This document shows positions 6,826 to 13,912 of a DNA stretch of 20,627 nt, piece by piece (position 1 is the stretch's first letter; each line of letters starts with the position of its first letter). The notes under the pieces are model-generated. The model was not told the DNA's origin and did not search any database. It was given only the letters and a program-made list of their open reading frames with translations. The DNA comes from an uncultured Petrimonas sp. (GTDB lineage Bacteria; Bacteroidota; Bacteroidia; Bacteroidales; Dysgonomonadaceae): contig CAKTUP010000013.1 of NCBI GenBank assembly GCA_934621705.1, forward strand, positions 1 through 20,627, written 5' to 3'. The translations under genes were made by a program, and so were the position numbers.

Positions 6826-6923
6826 CTTTGTCAAAGTTCAGAACTTTGACAAAGTTAATCTTAACCCGCACGGCGGTTTCGAACCGCCTTGCGGATGTAA
6901 CATCTCAATCCGTCCGGCCGCTT
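6826..6923 (+). repeat. TTTGTCAAAGTTC long repeat, copy 2
   Basis: A 98-nt copy of the element at 5131-5225, same orientation, with the 27-nt palindrome at 6827-6853 and a GGCGGTT/AACCGCC hairpin (about 6872-6888). It lies between the erm promoter and the end of ilvC. Confidence 0.9.
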
Positions 6924-6933
6924 TGAGCGGCCG
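6915..6933. terminator. GC-rich hairpin just after the ilvC stop
   Basis: CGGCCGCT-TTG-AGCGGCCG forms a perfect 8-bp stem with a 3-nt loop, starting 10 nt past the ilvC stop on the minus strand. No U-tract follows, so it may protect the 3' end or pause polymerase rather than act as a classical intrinsic terminator. Confidence 0.4.
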
Positions 6934-6943
6934 AACGGGGAGG

Positions 6944-7990
6944 TTAATTATTCTCCGGCCGTAATTTTCTAACCGTTGCCCCAGTCTGCCACATTTCGCT
7001 TTCGCGAAGGGCTTTCAGCTCCTCTTCCAGTTTAACGCGATAATCCGGTTGTGAGTTGCTGTCGATGGAGCGTTGTGCTTCGTTTCCGCTGGCCACTTCT
7101 TTGTAAAGTTTCTCGAAAACGGGCTTGGTAGCATCGTGGAACGGGCCCATCCAGTCCAACGCGCCGCGCTGAGCCGTGGTAGAACAGTTGGCATACATCC
7201 AATCCATTCCGTTCTCGGCGAAGAGCGGCATCAGCGATTGTGTGAGCTCTTCCACCGTTTCGTTGAATGCTTCCGACGGTGTGTGCCCGTTCTCGCGAAG
7301 TACTTCGTATTGCGCCTGTAACAACCCTTGAATAGCGCCCATCAGCGTGCCGCGCTCGCCCGTGAGGTCGGAATACACTTCGCGTTTAAAATCGGTTTCG
7401 AACAAATATCCCGAGCCAACACCAATGCCCAGCGCTACTACACGCTCAAAAGCACGACCGGTAGCATCTTGGAAAATTGCGTAAGACGAGTTCAATCCGC
7501 GTCCTTCCAAAAACATTCGGCGTAGTGAGGTTCCCGAACCTTTGGGAGCTACCAAAATCACATCCACGTCAGTGGGAGGAATAATTCCCGTGCGTTCTTT
7601 GTAAGTGATGCCAAAACCATGCGAAAAATACAATGCTTTTCCGGCGGTCAGGTGTTTTTTTACCGTTGGCCAGAGCGCGATTTGTGCCGCATCCGACAAC
7701 AGGTACTGGATAATTGTTCCGCGTTGGCACGCTTCTTCAATTTCGAAAAGTGTTTCGCCGGGTACCCAGCCGTCGGAAACGGCTTTGTCCCACGATTTGC
7801 TGTCTTTTCGCTGTCCGATTATCACGTTAAAACCGTTGTCGCGCAGGTTGAGCGATTGTCCCGGCCCTTGCACGCCGTAGCCAATCACGGCTATTGTTTC
7901 ATCTTTAAGTGTTTCCTGAGCTTTGCTCAACGGAAACTCGTCGCGGGTAACTACGTTTTCTTCCACCCCGCCAAAATTCATTTTTGCCAT
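6944..7990 (-). CDS. ilvC: Ketol-acid reductoisomerase, yeast Ilv5-like type
   Basis: Isomerises and reduces acetolactate or acetohydroxybutyrate to the dihydroxy acids of the valine/leucine and isoleucine routes, using NAD(P)H and Mg2+. The 348-residue protein has a Rossmann motif GYGVQGPGQSLNLRDNG (about 38-54). It also has LLSDAAQ, SHGFGITY, LVAPKGSG, an ERGTLMG helix and NGHTPSEAFNETVEE with metal/substrate acidic residues. The end NSQPDYR...VRKLRPEN is strikingly like fungal mitochondrial Ilv5 without its transit peptide, and unlike the short class I enzyme of most bacteria. It is the last gene of the operon, 89 nt after ilvN. A dispersed repeat (8002-8030) lies 11 nt upstream of the start, and a hairpin and a long repeat follow the stop. 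Confidence 0.97.
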   Translation of the reverse strand: MAKMNFGGVEENVVTRDEFPLSKAQETLKDETIAVIGYGVQGPGQSLNLRDNGFNVIIGQRKDSKSWDKAVSDGWVPGETLFEIEEACQRGTIIQYLLSDAAQIALWPTVKKHLTAGKALYFSHGFGITYKERTGIIPPTDVDVILVAPKGSGTSLRRMFLEGRGLNSSYAIFQDATGRAFERVVALGIGVGSGYLFETDFKREVYSDLTGERGTLMGAIQGLLQAQYEVLRENGHTPSEAFNETVEELTQSLMPLFAENGMDWMYANCSTTAQRGALDWMGPFHDATKPVFEKLYKEVASGNEAQRSIDSNSQPDYRVKLEEELKALRESEMWQTGATVRKLRPENN

Positions 7991-8001
7991 TATTTTTAGA
8001 C

Positions 8002-8030
8002 TTTTAGAACCAAGAATCAGGAACCAAGAC
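8002..8030. repeat. AACCAAGAA-type repeat, copy 2, just upstream of ilvC
   Basis: TTTTAGAACCAAGAATCAGG then AACCAAGAC differs from the copy at 3374-3402 at two positions only. It lies between ilvN and ilvC, 11 nt before the ilvC ATG. Confidence 0.7.
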
Positions 8031-8065
8031 TGCTGAGTCTAAGGTTTGACCGTTGGTCGCATTAA

Positions 8066-8088
8066 TTAGTAATTTGTATTTAGTAATT
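8066..8088. repeat. TTAGTAATT direct repeat over the ilvN stop
   Basis: TTAGTAATT occurs at 8066-8074 and 8080-8088. Read on the minus strand it gives AATTACTAA twice, and the first provides the last codons (N-Y) and the TAA of ilvN. Confidence 0.5.
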
Positions 8089-8625
8089 CTTTTTCTCCCT
8101 TTCCGCCAGCATATCGCTCAATCGTTCAACCCTTGATTTGGTGATGGCGATTCTTCCGGATCGAATAAATTGCAACACGCCTATTTTCTCTGCCAGCTCA
8201 TCGAAAAGTCCCTGTGTTTCTTTGTAATGTCCCGCTTTCAGGAATACGATGCAATCGTTAGAGATTTCCAGCACGCGAATGTTGTATTTTCGGATGAGAT
8301 ATTCCACAGAGCCGTGCTCCATCACTTTTTCGGTCGATAATTTGTAGAGAGCCAGTTCCTGATGGATCAATTCGTCGTCCACATTAAAATAGGCTTTCAG
8401 GATATCGACGCGTTTATCGATTTGACGAACGAGTTTTTTCATCATTTCGCTGTCGCCGGCATACGTGGTAATCGTGAATTTGTGAATTCCTTGTATGGCC
8501 GACGGCGAAACCGATAACGTTTCAATATTCAGTTGCCTGCGCGTGAAAATTGTTGTGATCTGATTGAGCACGCCCACCGTATTTTCTGAGAAAATGGTGA
8601 TGGTGTATAATGTTTTTTCTTCCAT
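8080..8625 (-). CDS. ilvN: Acetolactate synthase small (regulatory) subunit
   Basis: Regulatory partner of the catalytic subunit encoded just upstream (ilvB); it normally stimulates activity and mediates feedback inhibition by valine. The 181-residue length is typical of the longer IlvN/IlvH type. An ACT domain opens the protein (TLYTITIFSENTVGVLNQITTIFTRRQLNIETLSVSPS, about 5-42, with the G-x-L-x-x-I turn that binds amino-acid effectors). A C-terminal ACT-like domain follows (about 85-170, ending RSGRIAITK). It starts 78 nt after ilvB, across a palindromic repeat pair. The final residues (KNY) lie in a TTAGTAATT repeat. The effector (valine, leucine or isoleucine) cannot be read from sequence. 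Confidence 0.95.
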   Translation of the reverse strand: MEEKTLYTITIFSENTVGVLNQITTIFTRRQLNIETLSVSPSAIQGIHKFTITTYAGDSEMMKKLVRQIDKRVDILKAYFNVDDELIHQELALYKLSTEKVMEHGSVEYLIRKYNIRVLEISNDCIVFLKAGHYKETQGLFDELAEKIGVLQFIRSGRIAITKSRVERLSDMLAEREKKNY

Positions 8626-8644
8626 AATTTTTTGTTTTGTATTT

Positions 8645-8718
8645 GTAGAGACGCATTGAATGCGTCTGTTTTACAAATGCGTCTGTTTTTTACAAAGACG
8701 CATTCAATGCGTCTCTAC
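8645..8718. repeat. GTAGAGACGC inverted repeat pair between ilvB and ilvN
   Basis: GTAGAGACGCATTGAATGCG plus TCT (8645-8667) is the exact reverse complement of 8696-8718 (23 of 23). Each arm is itself a palindrome (AGACGCATT/AATGCGTCT), and ATGCGTCTG recurs between them. The right arm encodes the last IlvB residues (V-E-T-H) and its TGA. Confidence 0.9.
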
Positions 8719-10563
8719 GTCCGACATTGTTTGTCCGTTTCCAATCAAAATATCGGTAACGCTACCACCGGCGGGAACCATGGGGTAAACCATTCCTTTG
8801 GTTTCCACAACGGCTTCGAGCAGGAAAGCGCCTTTGTGCGCGAGCATTTCTTCGATGGCTCCGTCCAGTTCTTTCCGGTCGGTAACTTTTCTTCCCTTTA
8901 TGCCGTATGCATCGGCTAATTTCACGAAATCGGGATTTTTCAGGTGTGTTTCCGAATAACGTTCATCGAAAAACAATTCCTGCCACTGACGAACCATGCC
9001 CAGAAAATTATTGTTCAAAAGAATGATTTTTACATCGATATTGTACTCCAAAATGGTGCCGAATTCCTGAATGGACATTTGCAAACCGCCGTCGCCCACA
9101 AAGATACAGATTGTTCTGTCCGGAGCGCCGTATTTTGCGCCGATGCCCGCCGGAAGCCCGAAACCCATCGTTCCCAATCCGCCCGATGTAACCATACTGC
9201 GTGTTTGCGACGATTTAAAATAGCGTGTTGCCATCATCTGGTGTTGCCCCACGTCGGTTACGCACACAGCCGTGTGTCCGGTGCCTTCCGATACTTTGTG
9301 TACCACTTCGCCCATTTTCAATTCGCCGCCGTTCTCGGGAAACAATTCGGCTTTTATCACACAATCAAACTCTTTTTCTTCGTATTGACGGAATTTTTTA
9401 ATCCAATCGGTGTGCTTTCGTTCTTCGATTAATTCCGTAATCAATGGAAGCGTTTCTTTGGCATTACCCAACACTTTCACGTTGGTTTTCACGTTTTTAT
9501 CCATTTCGGCCAAATCGATATCGAAATGAATTATTTTCGCTTGTTTGGCGTACGTTTTCAGGTTGCCGGTAACCCGGTCGTCAAAACGCATGCCGATGGC
9601 AATGAGCACGTCGCAATCGTTGGTGTTCATATTGGGGGCGATGTTTCCGTGCATTCCCAGCATTCCGCCGTTAAGCGGATGACCGGACGGAATGGCCGAA
9701 AGCCCGAGAATGGTGGAACCGAACGGTATATCACCTTTTTCCAGAAAGGCCAGCAATTCGTTCTCGGCATTTCCGAGAATGACTCCCTGTCCCACCAGAG
9801 CCATCGGTTTTTTTGCCTGGTTGATGAGTTCGGCGGCTGCCTTTATATTCTCCATTTCCGGTTCGGGAAAAGGGATATAGCTTCTTATAAACGAAGTTTT
9901 GCCGTAGGTATAATCAATTTTGTTGATTTGGGCGTCTTTCGTGATATCGAGAACCACCGGTCCGGGACGACCGCTTTTCGCGATATAAAACGCGCGGGAA
10001 ACGGCCCAGGGAATTTCTTCGGCGCGCCGCACCTGATACGCCCATTTGGTGATAGGCTGGGTAATACCGATAACATCGGCTTCCTGAAACGCATCGGAGC
10101 CCAACAGGCTGGAAATCACTTGTCCCGATATTACCACCAAAGGCGTGCTATCCATCATCGCGTCGGTAATTCCGGTAACGGCGTTGGTGGCTCCCGGCCC
10201 CGACGTTACCAACGCAACACCCACTTTCTGCGAAACGCGGGCAAATCCTTGCGCGGCATGAACAGCGCCTTGCTCGTGGCGGACAAGGATGTGTTTAATT
10301 TCGTCTTTATGGTCGTACAAAGCATCGAAAACGGGCATGATGGCGCCGCCGGGATATCCGAACATGGTATCCACGCCTTCGGCAAGCAACGATTTTATCA
10401 ACGCTTCGCTGCCGGAAATAACCCCTAAATCCCCTGAAGGGGACGTAGAATTTACGATTTCGGATTTCGGATTTACGATTGAGACTGATGGTGCACTTGC
10501 CGGAACATCTGACGGATTCTCTGTCTGATGCATCAAAATATTGTTAGAATTATTGTTCATCAT
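8704..10563 (-). CDS. ilvB: Acetolactate synthase large (catalytic) subunit with a repeat-derived N-terminal tag
   Basis: ThDP enzyme condensing two pyruvates to acetolactate, or pyruvate and 2-oxobutyrate to acetohydroxybutyrate. The 619-residue protein is about 50 longer than usual because of its N-terminus. The family core starts at ISGSEALIKSLL (49-60). FGYPGGAIMP is near 68-77, the catalytic Glu is E97 in RHEQGA, FAD-domain sequence lies in the middle, and the ThDP motif runs from GDGG (490-493) to NN (517-518). Residues 1-48 are Asn/Ser/Pro-rich and consist largely of two translated dispersed repeats: IVNPKSEIVN (29-38) and [10 protein letters not shown] (39-48). No ATG, GTG or TTG lies between the repeat and the core, so the repeat must be translated. 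The C-terminal V-E-T-H and stop come from a third repeat. The gene lies between ilvD and ilvN. Confidence 0.96.
   Translation of the reverse strand: MMNNNSNNILMHQTENPSDVPASAPSVSIVNPKSEIVNSTSPSGDLGVISGSEALIKSLLAEGVDTMFGYPGGAIMPVFDALYDHKDEIKHILVRHEQGAVHAAQGFARVSQKVGVALVTSGPGATNAVTGITDAMMDSTPLVVISGQVISSLLGSDAFQEADVIGITQPITKWAYQVRRAEEIPWAVSRAFYIAKSGRPGPVVLDITKDAQINKIDYTYGKTSFIRSYIPFPEPEMENIKAAAELINQAKKPMALVGQGVILGNAENELLAFLEKGDIPFGSTILGLSAIPSGHPLNGGMLGMHGNIAPNMNTNDCDVLIAIGMRFDDRVTGNLKTYAKQAKIIHFDIDLAEMDKNVKTNVKVLGNAKETLPLITELIEERKHTDWIKKFRQYEEKEFDCVIKAELFPENGGELKMGEVVHKVSEGTGHTAVCVTDVGQHQMMATRYFKSSQTRSMVTSGGLGTMGFGLPAGIGAKYGAPDRTICIFVGDGGLQMSIQEFGTILEYNIDVKIILLNNNFLGMVRQWQELFFDERYSETHLKNPDFVKLADAYGIKGRKVTDRKELDGAIEEMLAHKGAFLLEAVVETKGMVYPMVPAGGSVTDILIGNGQTMSDVETH
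10420..10446 (-). repeat. CCCC-hairpin repeat, copy C, translated inside IlvB
   Basis: On the minus strand ACGTCCCCTTCAGGGGATTT then AGGGGTT, read in frame as T-S-P-S-G-D-L-G-V (residues 40-48). It is a 5'-truncated copy, fused to a TTTACGATT-type repeat. Confidence 0.9.
10450..10480 (-). repeat. AATCGTAAATC-type repeat translated inside IlvB
   Basis: Minus strand AATCGTAAATCCGAAATCCG then AAATCGTAAAT, a symmetric repeat (AATCGTAAAT at both ends) related to the 14-nt tandem at 12609-12642. It encodes IVNPKSEIVN. Confidence 0.65.
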
Positions 10564-10611
10564 ATTTTTATTTTATTTTACTCAGATTTGGAATTGAAAA
10601 TCGACGGAGTC

Positions 10612-10652
10612 AAATCGCAGCTCCCTAAGCCCCCTTTAGGGGGTTGGGGGTT
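10612..10652 (+). repeat. CCCC-hairpin repeat, copy D, at the end of ilvD
   Basis: AAATCGCAGCTCCCTAAG then CCCCCTTTAGGGGGTTGGGGGT. Read on the minus strand it gives the last IlvD residues (Q-P-P-T-P) and the TAA stop (10636-10638). It is inverted relative to copy C. Confidence 0.85.
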
Positions 10653-12534
10653 GTCTGATTGCTCCCAAATCGGCGGAGCTTACAAAATGTGCATATAGCT
10701 TCAACGCTTTGGAAACTTTTCTGTCCCTTACCGGCTTAAATGCTTCTTCTCCTTTCGATTCTTCCTGTTTTCTCCGTTCCGATAGTTCGGCATCCGATAA
10801 TTTTACGTTGATGCTGCGGTTTGGGATATCAATTTCAATGATGTCGCCGTCTTTTACCAACCCGATACTGCCGCCGGCAGCCGCTTCGGGCGATATGTGA
10901 CCGATGGACAATCCCGATGTGCCGCCACTGAAACGTCCGTCGGTAATCAGCGCGCAGGCTTTGCCCAACTGTCTTGCTTTGATGTACGAAGTGGGATAAA
11001 GCATTTCCTGCATTCCCGGCCCGCCTTTCGGCCCTTCGTACACGATGACGACTACGTCGCCCGCTTCTACTTCTTTGTTTAAAATTCCGGTGCAGGCATC
11101 GTCCTGAGATTGGAAAACTTTGGCTTTGCCGCTGAATTTCCAGATGCTTTCGTCCACTCCGGCGGTTTTCACCACGCAGCCATTTTCGGCGATGTTGCCT
11201 TTCAGGATGGCCAGCCCGCCGTCTTTGGTGTAGGCGTTTTCGATATTTCTGATGCATCCGTCTTCGCGGTCGGCATCGAGTGTTTTGTATAGTGCGTTTT
11301 GCGAACCCATCACCAGATTGAAACGATTTCCGGGCGCAGAACTGTATATTTCCTGTGCTTCGGGATGAATATTTTCCGTGGTTATGTCGTATCTTTCGAT
11401 GGCTTGCTGTAACGTCAATCCGTCGGCGCGCGACACGGAAGTGTCTATCAATCCGCCTTTTGCCAGTTCGCCCACGATTCCCAGAATACCGCCCGCGCGA
11501 TTTACGTCCTGAATGTGGTATTTTTTGGTGTTGGGTGCCACTTTGCACACGCAGGGAACACGGCGCGAAAGCGCATCGATGTCGTCCATCGTGAAATCGA
11601 CTTCCCCTTCACGGGCAATGGCCAGCAAGTGCAGGATGGTGTTGGTGGAGCCGCCCATGGCGATATCGAGCGACATGGCATTGAGAAACGATGCACGCGT
11701 GGCAATGTTTCTCGGCAGTACGCTTTCGTCGCCATCGAAATAATATTTGTACGCATTTTCTACGATCTGCTTCGCCGCTTTGCGGAACAGGCCAAATCGG
11801 CTAACGTGCGTGGCAACAACGGTGCCGTTTCCGGGCAATGCCAGCCCGATGGCTTCGTTAAGGCAATTCATCGAGTTGGCAGTAAACATTCCCGAGCAGG
11901 AACCGCACGTGGGACAAGCCAGCTTTTCGAGTTGCGAAATGCGCTCGTCTGAAACCGTTTCGTCTGCTGATTCAATCATCGCGTCCACCAAATCTATCTG
12001 CTCATCGCCGATTTTTCCGGCTTCCATCGGCCCGCCCGACACAAAAATGGCCGGGATATTCAGCCGCATAGCCGCCATCAGCATTCCCGGCGTTATTTTA
12101 TCGCAATTGCTGATGCAAACCATCGCATCCACTTTATGCGCGTTGATCATATATTCGATGGAGTCGGCGATAAGGTCGCGCGACGGAAGTGAGTACAGCA
12201 TTCCGTCGTGTCCCATCGCGATGCCGTCGTCCACGGCAATGGTGTTGAACTCGGCGGCAAAGCTGCCCAGCTTCTCGATTTCGGCTTTCACCATCTGCCC
12301 GATATTGTGCAGGTGTGCATGCCCCGGCACAAACTGGGTAAACGAATTTACCACGGCAATGATGGGTTTTCCCATTTGCTCGTCCGTCATTCCGTTGGCG
12401 CGCCAAAGGGCGCGGGCGCCGGCCATTAGGCGGCCGCTGGTGGAAGTGTAGCTTCGTAAGCCCTTTACCCCTAAATCCCCTGCAGGGGACTTGATGGGCT
12501 GCGAATTATTATTTGAATTGGAAAAATTTTGCAT
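10636..12534 (-). CDS. ilvD: Dihydroxy-acid dehydratase with repeat-derived termini
   Basis: Dehydrates dihydroxy-isovalerate and dihydroxy-methylvalerate to the oxo acids that precede valine/leucine and isoleucine. The 632-residue protein has the family core from [10 protein letters not shown] (26-35) and [11 protein letters not shown] (39-49). Iron-sulphur cysteines are seen in [10 protein letters not shown] (C144) and [15 protein letters not shown] (C207, C210, C213). The [10 protein letters not shown] segment (63-72), without a Cys, is the E. coli-like [4Fe-4S] arrangement and not the [2Fe-2S] plant/mycobacterial one. Residues 1-23 are an Asn/Ser-rich tag containing [13 protein letters not shown] from a dispersed repeat. 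No alternative start codon lies between the repeat and the core, so the tag must be translated. The last residues and the stop come from an inverted copy, so both ends of this gene are repeat sequence. Confidence 0.96.
   Translation of the reverse strand: MQNFSNSNNNSQPIKSPAGDLGVKGLRSYTSTSGRLMAGARALWRANGMTDEQMGKPIIAVVNSFTQFVPGHAHLHNIGQMVKAEIEKLGSFAAEFNTIAVDDGIAMGHDGMLYSLPSRDLIADSIEYMINAHKVDAMVCISNCDKITPGMLMAAMRLNIPAIFVSGGPMEAGKIGDEQIDLVDAMIESADETVSDERISQLEKLACPTCGSCSGMFTANSMNCLNEAIGLALPGNGTVVATHVSRFGLFRKAAKQIVENAYKYYFDGDESVLPRNIATRASFLNAMSLDIAMGGSTNTILHLLAIAREGEVDFTMDDIDALSRRVPCVCKVAPNTKKYHIQDVNRAGGILGIVGELAKGGLIDTSVSRADGLTLQQAIERYDITTENIHPEAQEIYSSAPGNRFNLVMGSQNALYKTLDADREDGCIRNIENAYTKDGGLAILKGNIAENGCVVKTAGVDESIWKFSGKAKVFQSQDDACTGILNKEVEAGDVVVIVYEGPKGGPGMQEMLYPTSYIKARQLGKACALITDGRFSGGTSGLSIGHISPEAAAGGSIGLVKDGDIIEIDIPNRSINVKLSDAELSERRKQEESKGEEAFKPVRDRKVSKALKLYAHFVSSADLGAIRQPPTP
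12466..12507 (-). repeat. CCCC-hairpin repeat, copy E, translated inside IlvD
   Basis: Minus strand AATTCGCAGCCCATCAAG then TCCCCTGCAGGGGATTTAGG and GGT, in frame as [14 protein letters not shown]. Same orientation and reading frame relative to the gene as copies C, F and G. Confidence 0.9.
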
Positions 12535-12569
12535 AGTTTTTTTATCTTTTGTTCGTACGAAGGCTAAGC

Positions 12570-12591
12570 CATCGTCTCCCGGGCGGCGATG
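12570..12591. repeat. GC-rich imperfect palindrome in the leuB-ilvD gap
   Basis: CATCGTCTCCCGGGCGGCGATG pairs end to end except for one mismatch and one G-U pair, around a central CCCGGG. It has no U-tract. It lies in the 91-nt spacer between leuB and ilvD; its role is unknown. Confidence 0.45.
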
Positions 12592-12608
12592 AAATCTTCA
12601 ACCACGCC

Positions 12609-12642
12609 AATCTAAAATCGTAAATCTAAAATCGTAAATCTA
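12609..12642 (+). repeat. 14-nt tandem repeat over the leuB stop
   Basis: AATCTAAAATCGTA occurs twice in tandem (12609-12622, 12623-12636), followed by AATCTA. Read on the minus strand it supplies the last LeuB residues (I-D-L-R-F) and its TAG (12626-12628). Confidence 0.85.
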
Positions 12643-13768
12643 TTTTCTCGGCTATCCAATCCCCCACTTCACTCGTGCTGTACGCTTTTCCGCCATCGGC
12701 GATATCTTCGGTAACGATGCCGGCTTCGAGACTGGCGTTAACTGCGTCACGAATTACTTTGCCTTCTTCGTGCAGGTTGAAGCCGTATTCGAACATCAGC
12801 GCAGCGGAGAGAATCATCGCTACAGGATTGGCGATATTTTTTCCGGCTGCTTGCGGATACGAACCGTGAATGGGTTCGAACAGTGATGTGTGGATGCCCA
12901 TCGATGCCGAAGGCAACATTCCGAGCGAACCGGTAATAACCGATGCTTCGTCGGTGAGAATATCGCCGAAAAGGTTTTCGGTAACGAGCACGTCGAAACT
13001 TTTGGGCCATTGGATAATGCGCATGGCGGCGTTGTCCACAAACAAGTAATCGGTCTCAATATCGGGGTATTGCGGCGCCATTTCCTGTGCTATTTGCCGC
13101 CATAGGCGCGATGTTGCGATCACGTTTGCTTTGTCCACCACGGTAAGTTTCTTGCGTCGTTGTCCGGCAAATTTGTACGCCAGATGCAGGATGCGTTCGA
13201 TTTCTTCGCGGGTGTAAACACATGTGTCGTACGCTGTGTTTCCGTCTTCGCTGCGCCCCTGCGGACGGCCGAAATACATTCCGCCGGTGAGTTCGCGGAT
13301 GCAAACGAAATCGGCTCCGTCCACCAAATCGGCCCGAAGCGGCGATTTGTGGATCAACGATGGGAACGTCATCACGGGGCGGATGTTTCCGTACAATCCC
13401 AACTGCTTGCGCATCCGAAGCAAACCTTGCTCTGGACGAACTTTGGCGTTGGGGTCGTTGTCGTATTTCGGATGCCCGATGGCGCCGAACAGCACCGCGT
13501 CGGCCTGCATACACAGTTCGTGCGTTTCGGCCGGATAGGGATCGCCTACGGCGTCGATGGCGGCAGCGCCTACGATTCCTTCTTTGAAAGTTACGGTATG
13601 TCCGAATTTATCGCATACGGAACGCGTAACTTTCAGCGCTTGCTCCATGATTTCGGGGCCGATACCGTCGCCGGGTAATACTGCCACCCCCAACCCCCTA
13701 AAGGGGGCTTTTACGGGCTGTGGGTTATTGTTTTTGGGAACGTTGTTCATATTATTGGGTTGTATCAT
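12626..13768 (-). CDS. leuB: 3-isopropylmalate dehydrogenase with repeat-derived N-terminal tag
   Basis: NAD-dependent oxidative decarboxylation of 3-isopropylmalate, third step of the leucine branch. The 380-residue protein has the family core from [13 protein letters not shown] (28-40), [22 protein letters not shown] (111-132) and [10 protein letters not shown] (158-167). D-K-A-N-V follows in the middle, and a [10 protein letters not shown] segment and [15 protein letters not shown] near the cofactor site complete it. Residues 1-27 are an Asn/Pro-rich tag holding [13 protein letters not shown], translated from a dispersed repeat. Here a TTG and a GTG inside the repeat could in principle serve as later starts, so tag translation is likely but not forced. 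The C-terminus ends in a 14-nt tandem repeat that provides the TAG. Neighbours are cimA (144 nt upstream) and ilvD. Confidence 0.96.
   Translation of the reverse strand: MIQPNNMNNVPKNNNPQPVKAPFRGLGVAVLPGDGIGPEIMEQALKVTRSVCDKFGHTVTFKEGIVGAAAIDAVGDPYPAETHELCMQADAVLFGAIGHPKYDNDPNAKVRPEQGLLRMRKQLGLYGNIRPVMTFPSLIHKSPLRADLVDGADFVCIRELTGGMYFGRPQGRSEDGNTAYDTCVYTREEIERILHLAYKFAGQRRKKLTVVDKANVIATSRLWRQIAQEMAPQYPDIETDYLFVDNAAMRIIQWPKSFDVLVTENLFGDILTDEASVITGSLGMLPSASMGIHTSLFEPIHGSYPQAAGKNIANPVAMILSAALMFEYGFNLHEEGKVIRDAVNASLEAGIVTEDIADGGKAYSTSEVGDWIAEKIDLRF
13685..13726 (-). repeat. CCCC-hairpin repeat, copy F, translated inside LeuB
   Basis: Minus strand AACCCACAGCCCGTAAAA then GCCCCCTTTAGGGGGTTGGG and GGTG, in frame as [14 protein letters not shown]. 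This is the GGGGG/TTG subtype shared with copy D. Confidence 0.88.
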
Positions 13769-13852
13769 TTAATGACGTTAAGGAATGAGTAAGGACTATA
13801 AGCTCGGGCGGGCTTGAATGTTGAATCATACGGCTTTACATACAGGCTCACA

Positions 13853-13900
13853 CACTTCTTCACTTCTTCACTTCTTTTCTTCTTTTCTTCTTTTCTTCTT
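13853..13900 (+). repeat. 8-nt satellite, six units
   Basis: Three units of CACTTCTT followed by three of TTCTTCTT, perfect within each block. It lies between cimA and leuB, as a purine-only run with periodic T on the transcribed RNA strand. The flanking 13773-13852 shows nothing else recognisable. Confidence 0.85.
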
Positions 13901-13912
13901 CCAATTTCTCTC

